This document shows, piece by piece, positions 17,839 through 25,359 of a stretch of DNA of 42,859 nucleotides. Under the pieces are notes generated by a model. The model was not told the origin of the DNA and did not search any database. It was given only the letters and a program-made list of their open reading frames with translations. The translations under genes were made by a program, and so were the position numbers. The DNA is taken from assembly GCA_025355165.1 (NCBI GenBank), contig JANYAD010000006.1:1-42859 (forward strand), written 5' to 3'. This stretch comes from Gammaproteobacteria bacterium (GTDB taxonomy: Bacteria > Pseudomonadota > Gammaproteobacteria > Steroidobacterales > Steroidobacteraceae). Numbering within the stretch: the stretch's first letter is position 1; every line of letters starts with the position of its first letter.

Positions 17839-18545
17839 AAGAATTCATATTCGAATCGGGCTAGCCATGTCTGCCGTGGTGCGTCGGCATTAAGGCCGAC
17901 CACCACGCCGACGCGGTATTCTAAGTTTGATTTGGTGCCGGCGAGGTGCCATTCTCCGGAAACGATGGGGCCTGCCTGATACGAATTGTCGGCATGACGG
18001 CCGTAGAACTCCACACCGGGACGGAATAACTGGGAGACCGCATAGGTACCGGAGTACGTGTAGCGGAATCCGTAGTTTGCACTGGCACCCGAGCCGACCT
18101 GCTTTTCCCAAATTAGATTCACAATATGCGCAAGACGGCCCATCGTTTTTTCAATAAGCGCGCCAAGTTCGATCGTATCGTGGCCTCCCGCAACCGTCGA
18201 ATGAGCATATTCGGCCAGCAGTCCACCATCCGCCCAGTACTCGCCGGGCGCCGTTAGCTGGAAAATGTTCTCGAATTCGTAGCCAATCAGCCTGCCGCGG
18301 GAACCGGGGTCTTTCTGATATTCGGCTATATACACTTCGGGCTTCCACCAGCTGCTGACCGCATGCGCAATGGCTACCTCGGCAGCCGCACCGCCCGCAT
18401 TCCGGCGAGGGTCCACATCGTGATAACCGCGTAGCTCTATTTCGTTCTGCGAAGCGATGACATAGGGAGAGTAAATGTTGTAGTCATCGGCGCGAGCCAT
18501 TCCGACGCAGCACAAGGCGACTATCCCAAAAACGGCGGCTCTCAT
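17835..18545 (-). CDS. Predicted periplasmic or outer-membrane protein of iron operon
   Basis: The protein has a clean signal peptide (MRAAVFGIVALCCVGMARA). The mature chain is rich in alternating polar and hydrophobic strands with many Tyr, Trp and Gly, and ends in WLARFEYEFF, a terminal aromatic typical of outer-membrane beta-barrels. About 217 mature residues could form an eight- to ten-strand barrel. Its ATG overlaps the FTR1 stop as ATGA, so it is translationally coupled to the permease and lies under the same Fur-type promoter. A role as outer-membrane partner of the iron system is inference from position; the family is not recognised. Confidence 0.65.
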   Translation of the reverse strand: MRAAVFGIVALCCVGMARADDYNIYSPYVIASQNEIELRGYHDVDPRRNAGGAAAEVAIAHAVSSWWKPEVYIAEYQKDPGSRGRLIGYEFENIFQLTAPGEYWADGGLLAEYAHSTVAGGHDTIELGALIEKTMGRLAHIVNLIWEKQVGSGASANYGFRYTYSGTYAVSQLFRPGVEFYGRHADNSYQAGPIVSGEWHLAGTKSNLEYRVGVVVGLNADAPRQTWLARFEYEFF

Positions 18546-19402
18546 GGCTGAGCTTTTGGCAGCGTATCCCCCGCAGCGGACGAGGAACGCGAGGTGGGCA
18601 TCACATTTCGTTGCTGCCAGAGCATGCCGGCTATTAAAAGCGCCAAGGTCGTGAAGTAGAAGGCGAGCTGGATTCCAGCGGGTGCGGACTTATATCCGAT
18701 CAGCACGCTAAGAGTCTTGCCCAGAGCCGAGTCATCCGATAAAAGGCGCGCGGTGTCCCATATTTGGCTGCCTAATGCGGGCAAAAGATCGCTCTGGACG
18801 AGATAGCCTGCGGCCGTGGAGGCGAGCCCCGCGGCCAGTAATACCAACATGATGTTCGTCACGGTGAAGAAGTAATTAATGGGTATATGCAGCAGACCGA
18901 GATATAAAGCGAATCCCAACGCCGCTCCGCCGCAGATTCCAAGAGCGATTCCGCCTGCCATTTGAACGGCGCTGATGCCGCTGGCCGACATCCCGAAGAG
19001 GAAAAGCACCACCTCCGATCCCTCGCGCAGCACCGCGAGTGCCACCACGGTTAACAAGAGATTGAGCGAGCTCGATCCCTGCTTCACGGCACTCCCGACA
19101 CTGCTCATGTGCTTGGCTAGCTCCCGGCCATGGGAGGACATCCAGATCACGTGCCAGCCAATCATGAGTACTGCGAGCAGCAAAACAGCTGCGTTGAAAA
19201 TGTCCTGGCCCGCACCGCTTGCCAGCTGTGCAATAAAATCCGCTCCTAACGCGATCAACAGAGCACCCGCAACTCCGAGCCCGATACCGCCCACTACCCT
19301 AGCTGCCCGGCCGGGCACACCTCGAGTAGCGGCGCAAATAATCGAGATGATCAAGGCGGCCTCGAGAACCTCACGAAAAACAAGTAACGCAACGGCAGGC
19401 AC
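18542..19402 (-). CDS. FTR1-family iron permease
   Basis: This is an inner-membrane iron permease of the FTR1/EfeU family. It has about seven hydrophobic segments and the paired RExxE iron-translocation motifs: REVLE at residues 10-14 and REGSE at 126-130. The first motif has Val where REGLE is usual. Length 286 matches the family. It follows the cupredoxin-like gene by three bases and overlaps the predicted outer-membrane gene. With the Fur-type site upstream of the cluster, a role in iron uptake is well supported. Whether iron enters as ferrous or ferric is not shown by the sequence. Confidence 0.92.
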   Translation of the reverse strand: MPAVALLVFREVLEAALIISIICAATRGVPGRAARVVGGIGLGVAGALLIALGADFIAQLASGAGQDIFNAAVLLLAVLMIGWHVIWMSSHGRELAKHMSSVGSAVKQGSSSLNLLLTVVALAVLREGSEVVLFLFGMSASGISAVQMAGGIALGICGGAALGFALYLGLLHIPINYFFTVTNIMLVLLAAGLASTAAGYLVQSDLLPALGSQIWDTARLLSDDSALGKTLSVLIGYKSAPAGIQLAFYFTTLALLIAGMLWQQRNVMPTSRSSSAAGDTLPKAQP

Positions 19403-19405
19403 GGC

Positions 19406-19738
19406 TTACTCTACAATCAATCGGCCTTGCGCCGTGTCTCGATGGAAGTCGCCAAAGAACCCGTAGGTACCGGCACGCAGGGGGCCTATAAAAACAACGA
19501 TGCTTCGATTGGGCAGAACTAGACTCTCGCGGTTGAAATCAGTGCTCTCGAACTCCTCAGGCGTCGTATCTCCATTGGTGATATGCAGCTTGACCTTGGT
19601 GCCGGCAGGGATCTTAAGTTCACTTGGTTGATAGACGTGATTCTTAATCAGCAACGAAAATTCGGGCATGTCCGCAGCGACCGCAACCGATACAAAAGTT
19701 GCGCCAATCGTCGCCGCGACTACACTGAAAAGCTTCAT
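19406..19738 (-). CDS. Periplasmic cupredoxin-like protein (EfeO cupredoxin-domain type)
   Basis: A signal peptide (MKLFSVVAATIGATFVSVAVA) precedes a single cupredoxin domain of about 88 residues. The pattern TPEEFESTDFNRE followed by GTYGFFGDFHRDTAQG matches the stand-alone cupredoxin partners of FTR1 permeases and the N-terminal domain of EfeO. There is no Cys, so it lacks a type 1 copper site; in relatives the domain is thought to bind iron or copper differently. The ATG has GGAG five bases upstream. It is the first gene of the Fur-type operon and probably delivers or oxidises iron for the permease in the periplasm. Confidence 0.85.
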   Translation of the reverse strand: MKLFSVVAATIGATFVSVAVAADMPEFSLLIKNHVYQPSELKIPAGTKVKLHITNGDTTPEEFESTDFNRESLVLPNRSIVVFIGPLRAGTYGFFGDFHRDTAQGRLIVE

Positions 19739-19761
19739 GTTTGCTCCATACTTGTACGCGA

Positions 19762-19790
19762 ATGATAATCGTTCTCATTCAAGTCGTCAA
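19762..19790 (-). promoter_or_regulatory. Sigma70-like promoter overlapped by a Fur-type box
   Basis: On the minus strand TTGACG (19785-19790) and TATCAT (19762-19767) are separated by exactly 17 bases, a good sigma70 promoter. The sequence TGATAATCGTTCTCA at 19763-19777 on the plus strand matches the 7-1-7 Fur site TGATAATnATTATCA in 12 of 14 arm positions and covers the -10. The cupredoxin start is about 24 bases downstream. Iron-bound Fur would block polymerase here, so the three genes should be induced under iron limitation. Confidence 0.8.
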
Positions 19791-19986
19791 TTTCTGGCTG
19801 GCCTTAGGGCACATCGATGTTTTAAATGGCTTTTAACCGAGGTTGTGCGGGTCTGCTGTCAACACCCCCTGAGACGCGGGTCGCCTTAACGCAATCCGAG
19901 CGAGAGATCGTTGCTAACGAAGCGTTTTGAAAGGCAATGCTCCGCGCGCGACATCAGTCGGCTCAGATCCGGGATACAAGGAATTC

Positions 19987-20616
19987 ATGAAAATTGAGGC
20001 CATGCTTTGGATTTTGGTGTTGATTTCAGTGGCCCTTGCCATCGTCTCGCCCAAGCATCGTGCGCGAAGTTTGTTGGCCTGCGGAATCATTATCGTGGCC
20101 ATTGTGGCGGTCGTCATAGTTACCAAGCGGGGCGAAGTACCGGTGCCGACATCGCCGGCGATTGCGGCCCAAGCAACGGCACAGCAGCCGAAACACGTCG
20201 ATTTCGAGCGCTTCCACATTGATAATCTGGACCAGAAAGATCCGGAGGCGAAGCACAGGATTGCCAATTCCGAAATCCGCTTCGAGCAGATACGAGCCGA
20301 GGCAGGCTCGCAGCCCGGGACGATTGGCACTGTCAGCGCACGCCTGTACAACGATTCCACGCGTTTTGCCTTAACCGATTACGCCTACTACCTGGTGGTG
20401 CAGGACTGTGTGAAGAGTACGTGCACCGTCGTTTACGATCAGCGCGGTTGGGCACCGGCCTCGGTCCCGGCCAGCCAAGCACGCGACATCACGGTTGCGA
20501 TCCGTGATGGCGATACGCGCGGGGTACCCGTATTCAAGGTCATCGGCACGGCAAACATAACACTGTCGCCGACCGATACTCGCTCGTACCAAACCACCCG
20601 AGCCGCGGGCTCTTGA
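19987..20616 (+). CDS. Hypothetical membrane protein, two N-terminal helices and periplasmic domain
   Basis: Two adjacent membrane segments (MLWILVLISVALAIVS and LLACGIIIVAIVAVVIVT) are separated by a short basic loop KHRAR. They are followed by an Ala/Pro linker and a soluble domain of about 150 residues. The soluble part has a beta-sandwich look: GTVSARLYNDSTRFALTDYA, paired cysteines in QDCVKSTC, and ARDITVAIRDG, reminiscent of FxLYD-like domains. The ATG at 19987 is chosen because AAGGA lies five bases upstream; the ATG at 19927 has no site. The two Cys could form a disulfide in the periplasm. The function is unknown. Confidence 0.7.
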   Translation: MKIEAMLWILVLISVALAIVSPKHRARSLLACGIIIVAIVAVVIVTKRGEVPVPTSPAIAAQATAQQPKHVDFERFHIDNLDQKDPEAKHRIANSEIRFEQIRAEAGSQPGTIGTVSARLYNDSTRFALTDYAYYLVVQDCVKSTCTVVYDQRGWAPASVPASQARDITVAIRDGDTRGVPVFKVIGTANITLSPTDTRSYQTTRAAGS

Positions 20617-20637
20617 CGCTGACAATTCAATTTTGCC

Positions 20638-20691
20638 ATACCCTAGCGGGGTATATTACAGTTAGGGTACAGGGGGAGGGTATCGTACCCT
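20638..20691. promoter_or_regulatory. Cluster of GGGTA/TACCC palindromes
   Basis: Two perfect inverted repeats lie 22 bases apart: ATACCC-TAGCG-GGGTAT (20638-20654) and AGGGTA-TCG-TACCCT (20677-20691). A further AGGGTAC at 20664-20670 lies between them. The first resembles CsoR/FrmR-family operators in general form (C-tract, short AT-containing centre, G-tract). No regulator gene of that family is in the window, and the gene controlled is unclear, so the operator role is inference. Confidence 0.5.
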
Positions 20692-21099
20692 GGGAAACAT
20701 AGGAAATCGCAGAGCACGTTGTGTGAATGCCGGCCATGAGCGTTTCGAAAAACCTGATCAAGTATTTACATCTCGAAGTCTGTGGCGTAAGGTCGCGGCG
20801 TCAAAGGTGATGCGGGGTCCTGCATGAGTTGTAGTAGCAGAACAAATGGTATGAGCGTTGCGTTCTATGCAACGGCTCGCTCGGCCCCGTAGCCTTTAGG
20901 ATTTTCTCTAGGTTCTCCGCCGGCGGGCGGAGAGCAACCGATTCGACACTGCGCGTTCGTGTCTAAACTTTCCCTGACTTCCGTTGAGCCCCCCTCGTTG
21001 AACCAGAGATAGCTCATACGAGGATCTTCTGCCTACCCCCATGCGGCGACGTATTTGTGCCGGTTGAAGCGAACGCGCTTGCGCGATGGAGGAGGGATC
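20692..21099. other. Sparse stretch with a perfect hairpin, no confident gene
   Basis: About 400 bases between the GGGTA palindromes and the ORF at 21100 hold only very short frames: one at about 20738 (24 residues) and one at about 20825 (22 residues). A perfect hairpin TCTCCGCC-GGCG-GGCGGAGA lies at 20914-20933 and lacks a U tract on either strand. It could be part of a transcript leader for the ORF at 21100 or a structured RNA. Confidence 0.4.
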
Positions 21100-21411
21100 A
21101 TGATCAACAAGTACTGCAGGCAAATCTTGCACAAGGGTGGGAATGCCGATGTTCGGCATGGTCGCCACTGCAGCACAATCGCGCCTCGCGCGAAGCTCGA
21201 GGATAAGGGACAGCCGGCTCTGAGGTGCTGGCGCCGAAATCCTCATACCGGTCGGCTCGAGATGCATTGGCAAGTGGCTTACGCAGGCCCACCGATGTCT
21301 ATTACACCGCGACTTTCACCGACACCAGCACCGTTGAGCCGAATCCGCGTACAGGCACTGGTTTACCAAAATGTACTGAAGGCATCGTCTCGGGGCGGGA
21401 AGCTGCCATAA
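21100..21411 (+). CDS. Hypothetical small protein (103 aa) with strong ribosome binding site
   Basis: The ATG at 21100 is preceded by GGAGGAGGGATC, one of the best Shine-Dalgarno sites in the window, which argues for translation. The first about 60 residues include the compact segment PALRCWRRNPHTGRLEMHW, similar in style to short conserved proteins of unknown function. The remainder is Pro/Ser-rich and of low quality, so a frameshift after about residue 60 is possible; the +2 frame there runs to 21428. No signal peptide is present. The function is unknown. Confidence 0.4.
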   Translation: MINKYCRQILHKGGNADVRHGRHCSTIAPRAKLEDKGQPALRCWRRNPHTGRLEMHWQVAYAGPPMSITPRLSPTPAPLSRIRVQALVYQNVLKASSRGGKLP

Positions 21412-21560
21412 ATGCAGCGAGTGAATAAACGGGCGTATGTGGCTCCTGTTGCGATCGCCGCAGCTTGCGCGCCGCTGCGTTGGTTTGGCGCCCTGCGTCA
21501 CGCACTTAAGGGGCGCCAGGGCCCGTTTCGACCCAGATCGCTTTAATAACGCCGCAGCCT

Positions 21561-22592
21561 TTATGCTCTCGCCGGGCTTGTGCCGCCCAAAGTGCCTACG
21601 CCACTGCGACTCGCGACGAGGTCGAGGTACCTGCCGCTCGAGGCTTGGTGCTGCGAAACCAAGCCTTGTGTGCTTTGGATTGCTGCCGACACCCGAGTGG
21701 GCGTGCCCAAGTCCGACCATCCGCAAGGGGGCACTTGCTGCAATTTCAGAACATCCGGATGCGTTGCAAGCACGTCGCGTGCAAAATCCAACGTCGGCAT
21801 GTCAGCGTAGAGTCGGGTAAGAGCTAGGCGCGAGCGGAAGCTCAGCAGGGGACTGCCGATCGCCGTCCGCATCTCTTCGGCGAAGTAGTTAAATGATGCG
21901 GGAAAGAGTTTCAACAGTGTTTGCACTGACGCTGCGACGATTGACATGTTCCAAAGCGCGCCCTGCGGGATCAGTGCCGCGGCCATCGTCGGGCTGGGTT
22001 TCTCTACAACTTGTTGCACCCCAGACAAACCTGCGCTCGGCGAGTCAGTAGGAATGATGTATCCCATGTCAGGGTCGGCGAATTGCGGCTTGGCTCCTAG
22101 TAAATAGACTCGATCCGGATCGGCGGCTGCAAATATGGAAGCCAGTTTCAGAGATCTTGCGAGCGCGTTTTCATCTCGAAAGCTGTGATCGGCAGGCAGA
22201 AACACCACCGTCGCTGCCTTATCTCGCCCCGCGATATGAAGAAGGGAAAATAACACCCCCACCCCGGTGCCGCGATTTTCAGGCTGAATGAAAATATTGC
22301 CCAGCGGCATCCCTAATAGGGGTGACGACCACCAGCGTCGGTGCTGGGCAGCCACGACCGCGCACGCTCGACCAGGTCCTGCGATACCGTTAGCGCGCTC
22401 AAGAGCCAGGTCGAACAGGCATTCTCGACGGCTCAGGGAACAGAACTGCTTTGGAACGAACTCCCCCGTGGCAGTTTTGGTCAGCGCCTGGACGCGTGCG
22501 CCCGTGCCACCGGCCATGACGACCGTCCAAGGCTTCCTGCCATGCCTGGCCTCGCGAAAGGCGCGCAGCGAACTTACTTTTGAATCGAACAT
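21561..22592 (-). CDS. Sugar-phosphate nucleotidyltransferase (mannose-1-phosphate guanylyltransferase-like), copy 1
   Basis: This is a Rossmann-type NTP transferase related to mannose-1-phosphate guanylyltransferase, which makes GDP-mannose for polysaccharides. The N-terminal nucleotide loop is VVMAGGTGARVQAL followed by PKQFCSL. VVFLPADHSFRDE supplies the metal-binding Asp, and EKPSPTMAAALIPQGALWNM and PPCGWSDLGTPTRV complete the sugar-binding region. At 343 residues it has only the transferase domain, without a fused isomerase. No strong ribosome binding site precedes the ATG. A close paralogue lies at 35693-36661 on the other strand. The sugar and nucleotide specificity are inferred from the family only. 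Confidence 0.82.
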   Translation of the reverse strand: MFDSKVSSLRAFREARHGRKPWTVVMAGGTGARVQALTKTATGEFVPKQFCSLSRRECLFDLALERANGIAGPGRACAVVAAQHRRWWSSPLLGMPLGNIFIQPENRGTGVGVLFSLLHIAGRDKAATVVFLPADHSFRDENALARSLKLASIFAAADPDRVYLLGAKPQFADPDMGYIIPTDSPSAGLSGVQQVVEKPSPTMAAALIPQGALWNMSIVAASVQTLLKLFPASFNYFAEEMRTAIGSPLLSFRSRLALTRLYADMPTLDFARDVLATHPDVLKLQQVPPCGWSDLGTPTRVSAAIQSTQGLVSQHQASSGRYLDLVASRSGVGTLGGTSPARA

Positions 22593-22817
22593 TTGGCGAG
22601 AGTATTGAACGGTGCTGCGGGCTAGCTATAGGTAAAACTCTTGAGCGGCCGTAAGACAAAAATTAAGGTGCACTCACATGCGGATATAGGCTGACGCCGT
22701 GTCGTTGCCCGCACCTACGGCCCGCCTGACAGTGAGTTTGATAGCATCAAGCCGGCTATACCAGGGATTTGCGTCACGAGGTCTTACAAATGGCCACGGC
22801 AGCAGCGGAGATTTCAG

Positions 22818-23138
22818 ATGACTCCTCATTCAGCCATTGAAATCAGGCTGGGCGCGGATGAAGGAGTAGTTTTCGTGCACGTGAGGGTGCCGCAGGCGAC
22901 TGATATCCATATATTGGATGCGATTAAGAGCCAGGTTCACGAGCTCTTTTCCGCAGTAGAGCAAATGGACGGACGACAGCCACAGAATTTCGTGACGCAA
23001 GAAGCCCACGGTGGCGATAGCCAAAATTATAACTGTGTGGTGTGGAGTCGAGAATACTCGGATCCGGCATTTCCAGCGCGGTTTGAGGTGGCCCTTAGGG
23101 CTCTAGCCGAGGCGGGCATCGTCGCCGCACTGCATTAA
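22818..23138 (+). CDS. Hypothetical protein (106 aa)
   Basis: This is a soluble protein with alternating strands and helices: AIEIRLGADEGVVFVHVRVPQ, an amphipathic helix around DAIKSQVHELFSAVEQM, and RFEVALRALAEAGIVAAL at the end. The ATG has GGAG seven bases upstream and the gene ends at a strong hairpin, both supporting a real gene. No signal, membrane segment or catalytic motif is visible. The family is not recognised. Confidence 0.65.
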   Translation: MTPHSAIEIRLGADEGVVFVHVRVPQATDIHILDAIKSQVHELFSAVEQMDGRQPQNFVTQEAHGGDSQNYNCVVWSREYSDPAFPARFEVALRALAEAGIVAALH

Positions 23139-23165
23139 GGGAACGCCCATCCACTGGGCGTTCCC
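23139..23165. terminator. Bidirectional hairpin terminator between convergent genes
   Basis: Eleven-base perfect arms GGGAACGCCCA and TGGGCGTTCCC flank a five-base loop (TCCAC). It begins at the stop codon of the 106-residue gene and sits 21 bases from the end of the convergent 84-residue gene. The U tract is missing, but the stem is strong and symmetric. Confidence 0.65.
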
Positions 23166-23186
23166 GAATCCCACGCTACCTCATCA

Positions 23187-23441
23187 TCAATGCACTGCAG
23201 CGTCCGCTTCAGCTTTCGCTTTGTGCCGATAATAGTGCGATTTGCTCTTATGAACGCTGGCATTGGTTTTGTCCGACGCCTTTCGGGCGCCTGAGTGAAC
23301 CGATGCCTTTGCATTGTCGGCACCCTGTTTGGTGGTTTCAGCCGCGGCTTTAGACGTGTCCTTCACCGAGTCCACAGCCTGGGCTGCAGCCACCGATACG
23401 AGTGCAGTACCGGCAATTGCAATCAACAGTTTTCTAATCAT
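23187..23441 (-). CDS. Small secreted Ala/Lys/His-rich protein
   Basis: A signal peptide (MIRKLLIAIAGTALVSVAAA, cut near AQA) is followed by a low-complexity helical chain rich in Ala, Lys, Ser, Asp and His (KDTSKAAAETTKQGADNAK, then HKSKSHYYRHKAKAEADAA). AAGGAG lies upstream of a double ATG; the second ATG (23441) has the better spacing. The composition resembles small stress-induced periplasmic proteins. It is followed on the same strand by no gene and preceded by the GlsB gene. The function is unknown; a role in envelope stress is a guess from neighbours. Confidence 0.7.
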   Translation of the reverse strand: MIRKLLIAIAGTALVSVAAAQAVDSVKDTSKAAAETTKQGADNAKASVHSGARKASDKTNASVHKSKSHYYRHKAKAEADAAVH

Positions 23442-23468
23442 CATCGCTCCTTGTTTATTTGAGTTTGG

Positions 23469-23720
23469 TTACGCTTTGCGCCTAATGGCGTGAAAGATGA
23501 CGAGCACTACGACGGCCCCGACAACGGCCACCAACATGCTATAAATATTAACCCCGGTTACCCCTGACATGCCAAAGGTACTAAACAACCAGCCCCCGAC
23601 AACGGCTCCGATGACACCAAGCACAATATCGAGAATCACACCTTCACCAGTTTTGTTGACCAGCTTACTGGCGATGAAGCCGGCGATAAGACCCAAGATA
23701 ATCCAAGCGAGAAACGACAT
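23469..23720 (-). CDS. GlsB/YeaQ/YmgE family stress-response membrane protein
   Basis: This 83-residue inner-membrane protein has three hydrophobic segments: FLAWIILGLIAGFIASKLV, then ILDIVLGVIGAVVGGWLF, then MLVAVVGAVVVLVIFHAI, ending in basic RRKA. The glycine-spaced helices and the ILGLIAG...LG..GA..GG pattern are diagnostic of the transglycosylase-associated (GlsB/YeaQ) family. Members are induced by general stress, and their molecular function is unclear. The ATG has AAGGGG upstream. Confidence 0.92.
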   Translation of the reverse strand: MSFLAWIILGLIAGFIASKLVNKTGEGVILDIVLGVIGAVVGGWLFSTFGMSGVTGVNIYSMLVAVVGAVVVLVIFHAIRRKA

Positions 23721-24240
23721 ATAGCACCCCTTTAGTATTTTTGCGATTGCAACAATAAAGCCCTGCTGGGTGCTTGCTGCGCCACACCCTCGCGCACGTT
23801 ACATCCAAGCGGGTAACTTTGCGCCTCCACTGGGGGTAGGCGGTGACTGACACGACAGATCATAATTCGCGCACGCATCCATGCGTGCGACTTTTCACCA
23901 TTGGATGCCCTGACTATCACATCCGTGCTGCCGGGCATCGGGGCTATTATTCGACGCAGCGCCACATCTTGTCCGAGGCGGCCCCCTCAACCCTAATGGT
24001 GATATGTCATGTTGTTGCAATACGCTACGCACGCGCCTCTTGCACGCGAACTCTCCACTTAACATAGATCGTGGCTATCCTGTGATTATCAGGCACGAAG
24101 CCCCAGCAGGGGCTTATGTGACTAAGGGCAAGATGGCCTCCAAGGAGCCACACGGGTGCGTGTCCGTTGACACCCCAAGATGGCGGTGTTTACCTAAAGG
24201 TCGGGCCCAGGGGGCATGATAAAAACTAGAGGGTGCTAGG
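23721..24240. other. Intergenic stretch with possible structured leader
   Basis: About 520 bases separate the GlsB gene from the divergent epimerase gene, with no convincing frame. Near its right end are a hairpin AAGCCCC-AGCA-GGGGCTT at 24098-24115 and a possible second stem with arms ACACC and GGTGT between about 24170 and 24191. The word AAGATGGC occurs twice nearby (about 24129 and 24178). These may form the untranslated leader of the epimerase transcript. No known riboswitch was recognised. Confidence 0.4.
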
Positions 24241-25359
24241 ATGCGCAGACGAGAATTTGTTCATGCCATGTCGAGCGCGGTACTGCTGAGGGCGGCAAAT
24301 GCCAGTGGAAAGGAAAAATCGCAGCGGCCGCTTCGTATTTTGATTCTTGGCGGCACCAAATTTATCGGAATCCACATCACCGAGCTTGCCCTGCAGCGCG
24401 GACACGCCATAACCCATTTTAATCGCGGCAAAACCAACGTCGACTTGTTTCCAGATATTGAGCATATCAAGGGCGATCGTGACGGTCAGATTGAGGCGCT
24501 CAGAGGCCGCAATTGGGATGCCGTCATCGATGACTCGGGTTACCTACCGCGGCACGTGCGGCTATCGGCAGAACTGCTCGCGCCGAATGTGCAGCGTTAT
24601 CTGTTTGTATCGACGATTTCTGTCTATGCCAGTCTTGCGAAAGCCAATACGGAAGACTCGCCGGTCGGCAAGATCGCCGATGAAAGCGTCGAAAAGGTGG
24701 GCGATGAGAGCTATGGACCGCTCAAAGCATTGTGCGAGCGGGCCGCGATGACCGCAATGCCAGGTCGCGTGGCGGTGGTGCGCCCAGGTCTCATAGTAGG
24801 GCCCCATGACCCGACGGACCGCTTCACTTACTGGCCGGCCCGCGCCGCGCGGGGCGGCGAGATGCTGGCGCCGGACGCGCCGGGGGATCGAATTCAATTC
24901 ATTGACGCGAGAGATCTTGCGGCATTCGTACTCAAGCTGGTTGAGGATCAAACCCTTGGCACCTTCAACGCCGCCTCTGCGCCGGGCATGTTTACCATGG
25001 GCGATTTGGTTTCCTCGAGTGTTAACGCCGCCAACGCGCTGGTAAAGCCCAGCCCGCCGCCGCATGCCGAATGGGTACCGGAGGCCTTTTTGAAGAAGCA
25101 GGAGATCCAGCCCTGGGCGGACATGCCGGTGTGGTTTGGGGAATCCGGCGAGTTCGCCGGCGCTTCGAGCACGAGCGTGGCTCGCGCGTCACGCGCAGGT
25201 CTTGCAATTAGACCGATCCAGCAGACCGTGAATGACACGCTTGCGTGGCATTTGCAGCGCCCCGCGCAAGAGCAGACGAAGTTGAGCGCAGGGCTCTCAG
25301 CTGAGCGCGAACAAAAAGTCTTGAGTGCCTGGCACGCCGCATCAGAAAGAAAATCTTGA
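24241..25359 (+). CDS. NAD-dependent epimerase/dehydratase family protein
   Basis: This is an extended short-chain dehydrogenase-type protein that binds NAD(P) through GGTKFIG (residues 37-43) in a Rossmann fold. FVSTISVYASL and YGPLK supply the catalytic Ser, Tyr and Lys, and VAVVRPGLIVGPHDPTDRF is the usual mid-domain segment. In this group the enzymes act on nucleotide sugars or related compounds. The first 28 residues (MRRREFVHAMSSAVLLRAA) look like a short twin-arginine signal, unusual for a cytoplasmic epimerase family. Its stop overlaps the start of the next gene, so the two are coupled. The substrate is unknown. Confidence 0.85.
   Translation: MRRREFVHAMSSAVLLRAANASGKEKSQRPLRILILGGTKFIGIHITELALQRGHAITHFNRGKTNVDLFPDIEHIKGDRDGQIEALRGRNWDAVIDDSGYLPRHVRLSAELLAPNVQRYLFVSTISVYASLAKANTEDSPVGKIADESVEKVGDESYGPLKALCERAAMTAMPGRVAVVRPGLIVGPHDPTDRFTYWPARAARGGEMLAPDAPGDRIQFIDARDLAAFVLKLVEDQTLGTFNAASAPGMFTMGDLVSSSVNAANALVKPSPPPHAEWVPEAFLKKQEIQPWADMPVWFGESGEFAGASSTSVARASRAGLAIRPIQQTVNDTLAWHLQRPAQEQTKLSAGLSAEREQKVLSAWHAASERKS

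Noticed and set aside
20908-21273. Minus-strand frame of 121 codons
   Set aside because: It lies opposite the ORF at 21100, which has a far stronger ribosome site; the translation is Arg/Ser-rich and featureless.
21487-21517. Imperfect GGCGCC hairpin after nucleotidyltransferase copy 1
   Set aside because: The arms are short, the loop is long and there is no U tract, so I do not call it a terminator.
21437-21820. Plus-strand frame of 127 codons at the end of nucleotidyltransferase copy 1
   Set aside because: It overlaps the real gene antisense, has no ribosome site, and its product has no coherent hydrophobic pattern.
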